This document shows, piece by piece, positions 52,901 to 62,508 of a stretch of 64,000 bases of DNA. The stretch is from the NCBI RefSeq assembly GCF_030867145.1, contig NC_134417.1, positions 5,929,577-5,993,576 of the forward strand, in the 5' to 3' direction. Position numbers and translations under genes: made by a program. This stretch comes from Opisthocomus hoazin (taxonomy: Eukaryota; Chordata; Aves; Opisthocomiformes; Opisthocomidae). Positions within the stretch are counted from its first letter, which is position 1. Each line of letters opens with the position of its first letter. Below the pieces are notes generated by a model. The model worked only from the letters and a program-made list of their open reading frames with translations. It was not told the DNA's origin and searched no databases.

Positions 52901-55516
52901 AAAGGTGAGAAAGCAGCTCTTGCCTACACCCACTTACATAACTTACTGTTAAATGAGTGCTCGTGAACTAGCTCTTGAAATAATTCTTAGCTGCACCCTT
53001 GCTTATGTGGCGTAAGTCCAAGTTTTATACCAGTTGACACCGATGATAAAATCTAGTAAAAATTTTTACTTTGGGAGCAAAGCGCAAAGGTTGTTCCTAG
53101 CAGTTTCCAGTTTTTTTCCTATTTGCCTCCAAAAACGCCATGACAGGCAGCAAGGATTTTTTGAAGAGTTCTTTGGTCTTCCTTACACAAAATAATTTAT
53201 GTGAAACTGTTATGCTCCTGAACCCTGCTGGTATCATCGCTTCTGGACTATCTTCTGTCTGTATCAGGAGCACAAAAAGTAACCGAGATCCTTAATGGCA
53301 CCTTTCCTACAATATAAAGAATATTTGCTACTACTGTGCTATTAAAGTCAGGCAGAAAATATTGCAGGGTGGCTGTCAAATGCAAATCTATTCCTACAAA
53401 AATGCATTCTTACTCAGTTTTACTGTCCGAAATATCAAACATGCTACGGAAGGAAAAATCCGTGTATCCTCCTGCTCAGTTTTTAGCACGAGCTAACTCG
53501 TTCTGAGCTGCTCTTCAGTGAAAACTTCCCAGCATCAGTCTTCTGCAGGGATAAAGCACAACCCAGCCTCCTCCAGGCTACATTCCGAGATAAGCACAGT
53601 TTAAATACCTGACTGCGGTTACAATAGCTGGTTTTGAACAGAAGTGACTCTTCCTCCAGCTTTCGCAGAGCACACAACACCCACGAGAGCACCTTTTGTC
53701 CTTTTTTACTTTACCAACCACTTGGAGGTTTAGAGTTCATCTGATCTCAAGAAAAGATGAATTCTCTCTTCGTAATTCAGAAACAAATCGGGAAATCTTT
53801 GACATTCTGAAGTAGGCACGCCCAGGCAACGCACGTGGGCAAAAGGCAAGGAAAATCTGTGCTCAGCTGCCTCTGTCTCTGATGGGAATGCGCAGCCCCG
53901 GGAAAGGGCTGGACTGTGTCGCTGCAACTGGGGTTTCGCCAAGGGCTTGGGAGAAACAGGTAAGCGCAGAGGGTGGGGAGCAGTATTTGAAACACGCTGA
54001 ACAAACGGGCCAGAAAATAAAATCCACGTAAAGATGCGCTCGTGTCCTTCTCCACGCTCTGGAGAAGACAGCATCTATTTATGCCCAGCATTTTACGTGC
54101 CTCCTTAGCAACGACAGGCAAAAATTAAGGTACTGGGAAAACTCAGTACTCTGCACACCCCCATCTACGCTCAGGCTCTCTTCTTTTCAAAACTTCCTCC
54201 CCCACCAGCATCGAGGATGGTTCATTAATAATTTTTTATTTAAATTTGTGAAAAATTCAAATTTTCACAGGCTACCCCCCCCCCAAAAATCACTCGCTGC
54301 GCTTCAGTGGTGTGGCACCAAGGGCAGCTAACGCTTATCTACTCTCCCCACCAGTCTCCCTGCCCATGCCCAGAATTTTTCATCTTTCTACCGTGGGAAA
54401 AATTTAAGTTGAAGAAATAACAACCACCCTGCGGTTTGGATTTCCTGGATGAGACTCGCGCGGTGGAGCTGGGGACATCTTTTGCCACCGTACAGCGTAC
54501 CTCAGAGCGCACTGCTGGAAAACTTCATTTCAGCAGGACAGCTTCTGAAACCACCTAACACAGTTTCACTTGAATTCCATCCCAACTGCCTCGCCTGCCA
54601 TTCCCAGCGACCTCTTGGCAAAAACCGGGTCTCCTGGTCAGACCGTGAGGCGACAGCCTGCAGCGCCTACAAAGGCGTGCGTTCTTCAGTTTGGGGTCGT
54701 GCTCTGCGCCGAACAACTACTTGTGCAACAAGGGGCTCTTTCCAGAAGATGTCCGCCTTCCCCGCTCACTCCAGAACGCGAGGCTCCAAGCAGAGCCTCC
54801 CGGAGCAACAGTTTCTCCCAGAGAGAGCAACCGCGCTTCCAAAACCCAGCACCTAACCCACAGGTTCCCTCTCTTCAGGGAGGCGGGGAGGCGGCTTGGC
54901 CACCGGTCACCGGGAGCTCTGGGGCAGCGGAGTGGCATCCCCCTTCCTTCCACTCCACCTGCAAACCACGGCCCCCCCGACTGCCCGCCACCCACCCGGT
55001 ACACCCTGCATGTACACACGTGTCTGCCCACACCGCTCCCTGCGGCACCCCCCGCCCCCCTCCTCCCCTCCAGACCCCCGCTACGTGGGTGCAAAGCAGA
55101 GGAGGGGGCGGGTTTGCCGACGGGGGTGGAGCGGGAGCCCACAGCCGCCTCGGCGGCATCAAGCCTGGACACCGGTGACCGCGGGCAGGGGGCGGAGGGG
55201 CCGAGCCCCAGCCCTGGGGCGGGCAGCCGGAGCGAGGGGATCCCTGCACCGCGCCCGCCCTCGCCTCAGGCCGAGGAGAGGCGGCCGGGCGGGCTCCCGC
55301 TCCCGCCAAGCAGGCCCCGGGAGGGGTCCCGCGGGCCCTCCCACCCCGGCCGGCCGCGGAGGCCGGCAGCGGGGCGAGGCGAGGCCGCGGGGCGGCCGTG
55401 AGGCGGCTCGCTGACCTGGGGGGCGGCCTCTTGCGCGGCGGCGGGGCCGGGGCCGGCGCGGGGCGGCGGGCGGCGGCGAGGAGGGCGCCGAGGGCCCCCA
55501 GCAGCCATTGGTACAT
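34934..55516 (-). CDS. SENP2: SENP2, sentrin/SUMO-specific protease 2, 17 coding exons
   Basis: Coding exons, in transcription order: 55516-55416, 52462-52407, 50929-50748, 49938-49863, 49325-49247, 47246-47102, 46200-46097, 44230-44133, 42904-42847, 41137-41074, 40369-40220, 38869-38738, 38323-38120, 37989-37910, 36455-36371, 35666-35571, 34996-34934. Junctions are GT-AG and in phase. The sum is 1773 nt, 590 residues; human SENP2 has 589. Seen: N terminus [10 protein letters not shown] like human MYRWLV, basic clusters PPRKRPPP and PAKKQKK that fit nuclear localisation, a poorly conserved middle, and a C48-type protease domain from about residue 380. The triad is His479 (RVHW), Asp496 (YFDSMG) and Cys549 (GSDCGVF), with Gln543. 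Known: it matures SUMO precursors and removes SUMO from targets, mainly at the nuclear envelope and in the nucleus. It converges on IGF2BP2 as in human. Confidence 0.94.
35571..35666 (-). CDS. SENP2: SENP2 exon 16: catalytic Cys
   Basis: 96 nt, phase 0, after CATTCATTAG, beginning [20 protein letters not shown] and ending RDKPITFTE, then GTGAGT. Cys549 is the nucleophile and Gln543 the oxyanion-hole residue. Confidence 0.96.
36371..36455 (-). CDS. SENP2: SENP2 exon 15
   Basis: 85 nt after TTTAAACAG, beginning [18 protein letters not shown] and ending [10 protein letters not shown], with donor GTACGT. It aligns with human QYLQDESKTKRN and EWTHHSMKPH. Confidence 0.93.
37910..37989 (-). CDS. 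SENP2: SENP2 exon 14: catalytic Asp
   Basis: 80 nt after AATAACAG, reading [19 protein letters not shown] then DKICKTL plus two bases, with donor GTAAGT. Asp496 in YFDSMG is the catalytic Asp. Confidence 0.95.
38120..38323 (-). CDS. SENP2: SENP2 exon 13: protease core with catalytic His
   Basis: 204 nt, phase 0, after GGTACAG, beginning [20 protein letters not shown] and ending [13 protein letters not shown], then GTGAGT. The His in RVHW (residue 479) is the catalytic His; RWTKDVDLF is a conserved family stretch. Confidence 0.96.
38738..38869 (-). CDS. SENP2: SENP2 exon 12: start of the C48 protease domain
   Basis: 132 nt, phase 0, after CATTTCAG, beginning [19 protein letters not shown] and ending [11 protein letters not shown], then GTAAAA. 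WLNDE is the conserved entry to the ULP protease fold. Confidence 0.95.
40220..40369 (-). CDS. SENP2: SENP2 exon 11: upstream of the protease domain
   Basis: 150 nt, phase 0 at both ends, after GTCCAACAG, beginning [19 protein letters not shown] and ending EHFAPLTE, then GTATCG. It precedes the protease fold and ends at the position of human LELTE. Confidence 0.87.
41074..41137 (-). CDS. SENP2: SENP2 exon 10
   Basis: 64 nt after a strong pyrimidine tract and CTCGCAG, beginning [17 protein letters not shown] and ending AISG at a codon boundary, with donor GTAAGC. Confidence 0.82.
42847..42904 (-). CDS. SENP2: SENP2 exon 9
   Basis: 58 nt after TTCTGTGCAG, reading [18 protein letters not shown] with split codons at both ends, and donor GTAGAG. 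Confidence 0.78.
44133..44230 (-). CDS. SENP2: SENP2 exon 8
   Basis: 98 nt after CACCAAAG, beginning [18 protein letters not shown] and ending YPRTIPRT plus one base, then GTGAGT. The acceptor was chosen by phase among nearby AGs. Confidence 0.75.
46097..46200 (-). CDS. SENP2: SENP2 exon 7: conserved EKYRQLL segment
   Basis: 104 nt after TCTGCTAG, reading [20 protein letters not shown] and then a basic tail, with donor GTAACT. It aligns with human VQKEEREKYRKLLERLKE. Confidence 0.87.
47102..47246 (-). CDS. SENP2: SENP2 exon 6
   Basis: 145 nt after GTTTTTAG, beginning [19 protein letters not shown], with ECTVPES near the middle and ending LLCTAEE, then GTACGT. ECTV resembles human HCTVEEG just before the conserved EKYR segment. 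Confidence 0.8.
47653..48640 (-). mobile_element. Decayed CR1 LINE in SENP2 intron 5
   Basis: Minus-strand reading gives broken pieces of the CR1 reverse transcriptase: [20 protein letters not shown] (the FADD region degraded to FRGG), [49 protein letters not shown]. Frames shift several times. It is sense to SENP2 and clearly older than the intron 12 CR1. Confidence 0.9.
49247..49325 (-). CDS. SENP2: SENP2 exon 5
   Basis: 79 nt after TGTCTCGTAG, reading [18 protein letters not shown] then HKTIPCL, with donor GTAAAT. Poorly conserved region; phases agree with both neighbours. Confidence 0.75.
49863..49938 (-). CDS. SENP2: SENP2 exon 4
   Basis: 76 nt after TTTATTTAAG, beginning [19 protein letters not shown] and ending IEMIKI plus one base, then GTAAGG. 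It is poorly conserved; the assignment rests on phase, splice sites and position. Confidence 0.75.
50748..50929 (-). CDS. SENP2: SENP2 exon 3, with two possible in-frame donors
   Basis: After TTTTTTAG, beginning [20 protein letters not shown]. Two donors are in phase: GTTAGC after base 50787, and GTGAAA after base 50748, which adds 13 codons ([13 protein letters not shown]). I chose the longer form because its donor is closer to consensus and its total of 590 residues fits human 589. Confidence 0.75.
52407..52462 (-). CDS. SENP2: SENP2 exon 2
   Basis: 56 nt after CTTTCCTCAG, reading [18 protein letters not shown] plus single split bases at each end, with donor GTATTG. It aligns with the human stretch ending EIPAKRPR, a nuclear localisation cluster. 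Confidence 0.88.
55416..55516 (-). CDS. SENP2: SENP2 exon 1 (coding part): N terminus
   Basis: Reads [18 protein letters not shown], then an Ala/Pro stretch and PPPRKRPPP, with donor GTCAGC. The start at 55516 matches the length and first residues of mammalian SENP2. GC content is extreme because the exon lies in the CpG island. Confidence 0.88.
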
Positions 55517-55620
55517 AGGCCCCGGCCGCCCGCGGCGGAAGTGCGCCCATCCCGCGCGACGCCCGCGCCGCGGGGCCGCCTTCCCATTGGCACCCGCCGC
55601 CGCCCTCGGCCTGGGGACCG

Positions 55621-55870
55621 CCCACCGCCCCGGGAACCGCCCCTCGGCTCGGGGACCGCCCACCTCCCCTCTAGGGCCCGCCCACCGCTCCGGGGCCCGC
55701 CCCTCGGTTCGGGGACCGCCCACCTCCCCTCTAGGGCCCGCCCACCGCTCCGGGGCCCGCCCCTCGGCTCGGGGACCGCCCACCTCCCCTCTAGGGCCCG
55801 CCCACCGCTCCGGGGCCCGCCCCTCGGTTCGGGGACCGCCCGGGACCCGCCCACCGCTCCGGGGCCCGCC
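55621..55870. repeat. 60-bp GC-rich tandem repeat upstream of SENP2
   Basis: The unit repeats at exact 60-base spacing: 55621-55680 (first 20 bases diverged), 55681-55740, 55741-55800, then 55801 to about 55841, followed by a further partial copy to about 55870. The middle copies differ by about one base. Each unit carries several CCGCCC boxes. Confidence 0.95.
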
Positions 55871-56000
55871 CCGCGGGGAGGGAGCGGGGTAGAGGTAGGG
55901 CGCGCGCCCATGCGCGTTGCCGCCCGTCCGTTGCCCGCATTCGGTTGCGCGGAGCGGCCGTTAACGGCCCGCCCCGCTCCGCGTTCTCCCCGCCGGGCCG

Positions 56001-56055
56001 CCCCTGGCCCGCCCCTGGCCCGCCCCCGGCCCGCCCCCGGCCCGCCCCCGGCCCC
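56001..56055. repeat. 11-bp tandem repeat (CCCCYGGCCCG), five copies
   Basis: Two copies with T and three with C at the variable site. It lies in the SENP2 CpG island, upstream of the 60-bp repeat relative to SENP2 transcription. Confidence 0.9.
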
Positions 56056-57127
56056 GCAGCCCTCTTGTGTCCGGGCCAGGAGCTGTTTCCCTTCAGAAAG
56101 CCCGGAGCCGGGCTGCGGGGTGGGCGGCGGGCGCGGGGAGCCCTCCCCGGTCCGCTCTCCCCCGGGGCAAGCCCCCTCGACCCGCACGGGCCGGGGGAGC
56201 CTTTCCGCGTCCCGAGAAACCCAGGCGGGGGAGACAGAGCGGCGGCGCCGGCCCCTGCCGCTGCCCGCCCACCTCCCTGCTGCTCCTCTGCCCTCGAGAG
56301 GGGAGCGGACGCCGATCCCGGCCTTACCCGGAGCTGCCCTGCGAGGGCGCCGGGCGCTTGGCGCCCGCTGGCGGAGCCGCAGGCAGCGAGCTGCCGAACG
56401 GAGCCATGACCGCGGGCGGACTGAGCGGCCCGGCCGGCCCGGCGTTCTATCGTACTGACTGCAGCTGTGACGTAGCGTTCTCGAACGGACCCGGTTTGGC
56501 GGGTTCCGAGGGGGTTCGGCCGGCATTCGGGGCCGCTGGTACCCGTAAGCGCGAAAGTTCCACTAACGAGAGTGCCTGTAATTGAACTAGGGTAGATCCT
56601 GGATGTTGTGAGAAGGCAGGAAAGCGCTAAGAGGCTCTTAATTAACACCACTTAGAGAAACGTGACTGGCTGTTGGGGGGGGTAGGAAGGCTCTCAGAGA
56701 GAGAGACTCCTAAATAATGTTATTGGGCCTCGGGAGGGCAGGTGCACCAAGCCACAGGGGCAGGGAGGCACCGAGAGGGCACAAGGACCAGAGCAAAGCA
56801 ACCTGGAAGGACACGGTACACGCGATCTTAGAGCTGAGTTTGCGCAGAAACAAAGGCCAACCGGTGGACACTGTGATGAAGAGTACAAGCCTTCATCTTA
56901 AGACCCCCAAAGGCCACCCGAGGATGCTAACAGGCATGTGTGAAAGACATTAATATATGCTAAGTAGTTCTTGGAAAAGCCATGAATATGATAAGCATTT
57001 CTCAGAAATATAATGAATATGTATATAGTGATTGTATTTAACCTGACATGGCAGGGTGTTTGGCGCGCATGTTTGGAGGAGAGATCCCCCATGTGCTGGG
57101 CACAGTAATAAAGAATACCTGCTTAAT

Positions 57128-57385
57128 AGTCATAGCATCATTAAGGTTGGAAAAGACCTCTAAGATCATCAAGTCCAACCATCAACCCAACACCACCATG
57201 CCTGCTAAACCATGTCCCGAAGTGCCATATCTACACATTTTTTGAACACCTCCAGGGATGGGGACTCCACCGCTGCCCTGGGCAGCCTGTTCCAATGCCT
57301 GACCACTCTTCAGTAAAGAAATTTTTCCTAATATCCCATCTCAACCTCCCCTGATGCAACTTGAGGCCATTATAGAATCATAAAG
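57128..57385 (-). mobile_element. CR1 3' fragment, reverse orientation
   Basis: Starts ATAGCATCATTAAGGTTGGA on + and carries the block around CTGCCCTGGGCAGCCTGTTC, then CTAATATCCCATCTCAACCT, all reverse complement of CR1. About 255 nt, moderately diverged. Confidence 0.9.
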
Positions 57386-58895
57386 TAAAGCCACTCTGCT
57401 TCTTCCGTGGACACAAAGTTCTTAGCTGCACAATCTTACAAAAAAAAATCACATGAAAATAAACTATATATAGTCTTCCAACTACTGAGTCTTCAATTCT
57501 GGCTTTTCAGGGCATCACCGCCCCTCGCCCTGCCCTGCTCCTCGGAGGCCTTTCCAAGGCGGCGGCTGCCAACCCTGGTCAGCCGTGACCTGGGCGGGAG
57601 GCGGCAGGGCGGTTTTGGGGTGCTTCTGGCCCCGCTAGCTTTGCACGCCTGCGGGGAGTTGGGGTGGTGGTGGTGGCTGGTTTAATTAAAGCGACCTTCC
57701 TCGTTACGTTAGGAGCTTAATTACTGCTCTGCGTACGCGCTTCAGGGCTTCGGGCGAGGAAGGTGGCCGAGCCTCGGGCGCTGCAGGGATGGGTGGGCAG
57801 TGGAAGCGGCATGGCGGGGCCCGTGGCTTGGAGATGCCTCTTCGTTCAGCTCCTCCGTTTGGTTTTAGCTGAACCCAGCAGCTGAGAACTGTTGGTTTGT
57901 TTGAATTCCTGGCTAAGCAAAAACACAAGGTTTTTCTCGGTCTAGCTCTGCAAAGCCAAGGCTCGCCTGCAACGCTCCCGCTGTTCCTGTCCATGGATAA
58001 ACTGACGGAGAGGAAAAGCGCTGAACCCGCCGGGCAACGTCCCACAAGCTAGGGATGGTGGAAGGATGGTCTCTTGGGGAAAGGCCCTTTCCCCACCCGT
58101 AAGGTAGACGTGGCGCCTGCGAGGTCCGTACAGCTGCCCAGCAGCGCTCACCCGCTCGCTGCCTGGTCAGCAGGGACGGCGTGGAGGCTTCTGTCCCGCC
58201 CTGGGACCCCCCATCCCGAGCGCAGGTGTGGACCCAGCCCTGGAGCTGCAGGGTTCCTCCGGCATCCGTGACCCCCCAGCTGCGGTTTCCTCCACCCCGC
58301 GGTGTAACCCACGGCCGGAGAAGTCTTAGGGTTCAGAAAAAATACGAGAAATCTTCTCAGGGATTGTGTTTGCTATTTTAAACAAGCTCCTCTGTGCCTG
58401 GTGATAACACCGCTTCCTCACCCTCACTGGGACAGTGCAGGGACAGCGATTTTAATGCTGTTCAATGGTCTTACGACGTCTGTGTGCGTGGCTTTGCGTG
58501 TCTTGACTGTGACAGCAGTGTCCGTGCGACAGCGGTGCCCGTCCCATGTCCTGTGCAGCCTGGGGGTTTTGTCCCAGGCGTGTGGGGACAGTCAACGTGG
58601 GGTTACATGATCTGAGTCTTTTTCACATGGTGTTTGGTACGAAGGCTGTTGCGATCCCCAAAACATCAATAAGCAAATACATACAGAAGTTAGAATTTCA
58701 TTAAATTCATGCCACCAGACTGTGGGAGATGGGTCTCTTGTTGCACCTTACATTAAATGTTTTTGTGTTTGTTTTTTTTCTCTCTCACGTCTATGGCAAT
58801 AATTTCCTTGTTTTCCTAAAGGAGAATATAACAATAGCTGGATGTACGAGAGGGTCTGTGTTGTAACTCCTGGCGTGTCTCTACAGTGCAGTTTT

Positions 58896-58987
58896 ACATC
58901 GGTTACATTTCTCAATCCCTGTAATTCATGCAGCTGATGGTTAACTTCATGACTTAAATCTTTACTATGCCTTTGAGCCTCTTGCTC
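58896..58987 (+). repeat. Unclassified diverged repeat, copy 1
   Basis: 92 nt that align without gaps to 59975-60066 at about 74% identity by hand count. The best shared blocks are CATCGGTT, TCCCTGTAATT and AGCTGA-GGTTAA. No open frame spans it and I do not recognise the family. Confidence 0.6.
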
Positions 58988-59974
58988 AGTACATTGATGT
59001 GTAATGACTCAAAGTTACGGCATTTGGTACATGTAAATCCAGAATCCTGTTACTGGCCATTTAAATACACATGGATTACCTGTGTCCCATCTCTGATCCG
59101 ACAGTGAATGCAGTTAATTGCAGAATCTGGGCTCGTTAACTGTGCATTACCCAAATGGGTGTCTACCTTCAGAGCAGCTTCAGTGTGAAAGCAATGTCGT
59201 TCACACATCTGGGTGCTAAAGCATCGTGTTTTGAGTTAGTGGGACAACAAAGGAATATCACCAAGCAATTAGTTTAGGGGGTAGAGGAATGATTGGTAAT
59301 TTTAGAAATACACCGAATTTTAAGTATATAAAGCATAGCAGACTTGATCTGTCATTTAAATCTCGTTGTTTTACATCTGTTCAGGATGAAGTCCAGGTGG
59401 CACAATGCTATACCAAAGAGCTGTTTTCCAAAGAGATGTTTCCTCGTTCCCCCCCCCCAGTCTGAAACCGAGAGGGGCTGGGTTGGCTCAGCAGCTACGA
59501 TCCCCGTCCTCGTCGCACGGCTCTGGGCGCTGCGCCCGACGACAGCCGCCACTGCCCGAGCTTTCACTGACTGCCCACAAACCGGGGCTTGGCGTGCGGG
59601 TTGGGAGCTCAGCCCTCCCAAACCAGCGCGGCGAGTCTCGGCGGCGCGCGTTTGCTGATGCTTTCACATCGCTGGCTCGCTAATCTTTGCGATTCTTTGC
59701 CTTGGGTATCATGCCACTAAATATGACTCAATTTGTCAACATAGCTGCCTTGTGACTCGTGTGTGTTCAGCCGGTCAGCCCATTTTGTACAGTCACTCTC
59801 TATCAAGTGGGATCGCATGCGACAGCAGAAGCGGTTGGGAAAAAATAGCTTTTATTTCACCCCGGGTAGCTCTGAGGCTGAGACTTGCTCGCTCTTTCCC
59901 ACTGCCCCAGTTCAGCAAGGCTGCGCGTTACAATGCAGCGCCTGGAGTTAAGGTGCATTTATAATACTGGTTCG

Positions 59975-60066
59975 CATCGGTTGCATTTTTCGTTCCCTGT
60001 AATTTACATAGCTGAAGGTTAAGTTCACGGCTTCGCTGTGTATTATCCCTTTCAGTTTCCTGCTCG
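59975..60066 (+). repeat. Unclassified diverged repeat, copy 2
   Basis: Second copy of the 92-nt element, same strand, offset 1079 nt from copy 1. It lies in more GC-rich surroundings. Confidence 0.6.
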
Positions 60067-60952
60067 GGACGGGAATAGCTCTCGGCACATCCCTGCTCGG
60101 CTGCCCGTTTACGCCTGTGTTTAGGGTGCATCGCAGCCGGTGGGGTGGATTTCACCCAAGCGCCCGTGTCTCCAGGGTGCCCGGCTGGGTGACCGCAGGC
60201 GCACGCAAACACGGCGCCGAACAGCACGCGGTGGGAGCAGAGCCGGCTCGCCTTTGAGGACCTCGCAGCTTGTCCCTGCTTTCCACCCTGAAACGGCCGC
60301 TCCAGCAGGCAGACTCTGTCTCGTGCCCAGGCGTCAGTCTGGGCAGTCTTACTCAGGGTGTAAAATTGCAGAGCATGAACTCAGCTCCTGCCTGAGCTGA
60401 GGAGGGCAGATCTGAATCCATGCCTGTCTTCTCACCCACCCACCGACGCCTCCCAGATATTCCTCCTTCCCCTTGGGCCATTGTGGTGTCGTTTGTCACT
60501 CAGCTCAGAAGGGTCACCACCATCTCCCCTGCTTTGTGGTCCAAGAAGGATGCTAGGTGCAGGGAAGGGATCCCTCAGCTTCCAGCCACCGTTACCGCAG
60601 CAGGGGCTTGCGTGGAGGTGGCACGTCATCTCACCAAACCCCTGCTGAGTAACAGTGCGGTGTCTGGTCCACATCTGAGCTCAGCTCTCCACCATCCTCG
60701 TCCTGCGGAGACACTGCTCGTAGCAGGGCAGGATTCATGCTGTGAGATGGCCAAGCCCAGAGAGCCCAACCCCTGCCTGCAGCCTCCTGCCCGCAGCCCC
60801 TGGGCCCGTGAATCAGAAGAGGAGATTGGTGTGCCGTCCCCAGTGCCCACTCTGAACACAGCCAGTGGTGTGGTGGCCATAGGACCTTCTCAGCCTCACC
60901 CTGCTGTGCCTTTAGGGCAGGTGGTTAACGTTGCCTAAGGGAAGTGGAAGAA

Positions 60953-61048
60953 GATGGGCGGGATGGGATGGGATGGGATGGGATGGGATGGGATGGGATG
61001 GGATGGGATGGGATGGGATGGGATGGGATGGGATGGGATGGGATGGGA
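60953..61048. repeat. (GGGAT)n microsatellite, 17 perfect copies
   Basis: Perfect GGATG units run from 60961 to 61045, with short imperfect edges. No link to a gene. Confidence 0.97.
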
Positions 61049-62508
61049 CAGGCAAGCAAGGCAAGATCAGGCAAAGTAAAGGAAGGCAAAGCAGGGCAGG
61101 AGGCACCTGAAGCACCCTGACCAGGTCTCCAAACCCCATTTTGAGGTCAGGATGGTAAGTCCCACCTGCGCCCTAATGTTCCCCCACCTCCTACCCACAT
61201 GTGGTCCCAGCCAGGAAACAGCCCCGGGGGAGCAACGATGCCCAAGGCGATCATCCCTGTGCTGGAGGCCTCTGCGAGAGCCCAGAGCATCTCTGCTCTG
61301 AGCCACCTTTGGAAAAGGGCTGCAAACTGAGACCTTGGCAGGTCTTGGTGTGAAGACAGACTGTGCAGCCAAGGGCCCCAGCCTGCCCAGCATCTGTTGT
61401 GGGTGACAGCAGCAGTCCTCCAGACACCGGGTCTCCTGACCGCCGCGCTCCTGGGACTTTATCTCTGACCCTCTCTAGTGCAAGCAAGCGATTATACTTG
61501 ACCACTTGCTTCCCAGATCCACCACTCTTTATCACATTTCATCGGTGGCTGCTGAATTCAGGGACCCTCCAGTCCCTGCACGGCACTGGTGTGTGCAGCG
61601 GCCGCTCTCCCTCAGGACGGCTCCTTGGCCACACAGTGTGACTTTATTTACCTTTTCCAAACAAGACGGGACTGGGACTAGTGGGCCAGGTGCCGCTGTC
61701 CTGCGGCGAGCTGAGTTGTGGCATTGTTCTGCGGTCGAGGGCAAACAGAAATACCGTGGTGCAGAAAGCAAGGCTGGTGATGACTCACGTCCCTGCAATG
61801 CCACGTTAAACTTCCTAAACACAGCCAGCTTTTTTTTTTTTTTTAAAGCAGATGCTGAACTTTGCAGATGGGAATTGCCAAGCTAGAAGCCTCGGAGGAC
61901 TTGAGAAAGCCCCAGAAAGGGAAGATGCTGGCAGGGTCCCGGGAAGGGACAGCACGCTCAGCACAGCCGTGGCCACCTTAGGAGGATGCTGCTGGGAAAG
62001 CTGACATGCAAGCAGGGTTAAGCTCAGCTGCTAGCCGGGAGGGCACAGGCGCTGACAGGTACGATCACAGAAGAAATGCAGAGCCGTGCATTAAAGCCAG
62101 TCCTACTTACTGGGACAAAACCAGTTTCTGAAGGACACATTCATGTCCCAGCTGTGAGCTAGCTGTCGAAAGGTCTCCTGGACTTCTGCTGCGTCGGCTG
62201 GTGATGAACAGCAGGCAAGAGAGGAGGGCCACAAGGAAACTGCTTGCAATAACGATATGATGTGCTGAGATGCAGACTCCCAGGAATCTGAGTCATGTTT
62301 CCCACATCTGGATCCCGTGGAGCATCCTCACAGCCTTCTGCGAAAGCTCGGGCTGCGGGAGGGGAGCTGGGCTGTGCTTTTGGGGCAGGCGGCCCCACTC
62401 ACGCCTGAGCGTGGGCTGCGATTTGGGATAAATACTCGGGGCAATCTGCATCTTAGTGCACGGCAGATGACTTGTTGAGCGTGTAAATGAGGATTTTATT
62501 CTAGGGTA

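Larger units (their letters stand above)
34997..55415 (-). other. SENP2: SENP2 introns
   Basis: Sixteen introns separate the listed exons; the longest are introns 1 (52463-55415), 5 (47247-49246) and 9 (41138-42846). They are AT-richer than the IGF2BP2 side. The only recognised mobile element is the decayed CR1 in intron 5. I see no RNA gene or nested coding gene in the rest. Confidence 0.75.
54880..56520. promoter_or_regulatory. SENP2: CpG-island promoter region of SENP2
   Basis: Extremely GC- and CpG-rich. Just upstream of the - strand ATG (55516) are an ETS-type GGAAGTG (55537-55543) and a CCAAT box on the - strand (55590-55586), then dozens of CCGCCC/GGGCGG boxes inside a 60-bp tandem repeat. 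There is no TATA box. The start site is probably near 55530-55560. Confidence 0.7.

Noticed and set aside
55159-56526. 455-codon minus-strand and 316-codon plus-strand frames near the SENP2 promoter
   Set aside because: They consist of the 60-bp repeat read in several frames (the unit is a multiple of three) plus GC-rich DNA. Only the short MYQWLL part is real SENP2 exon 1.
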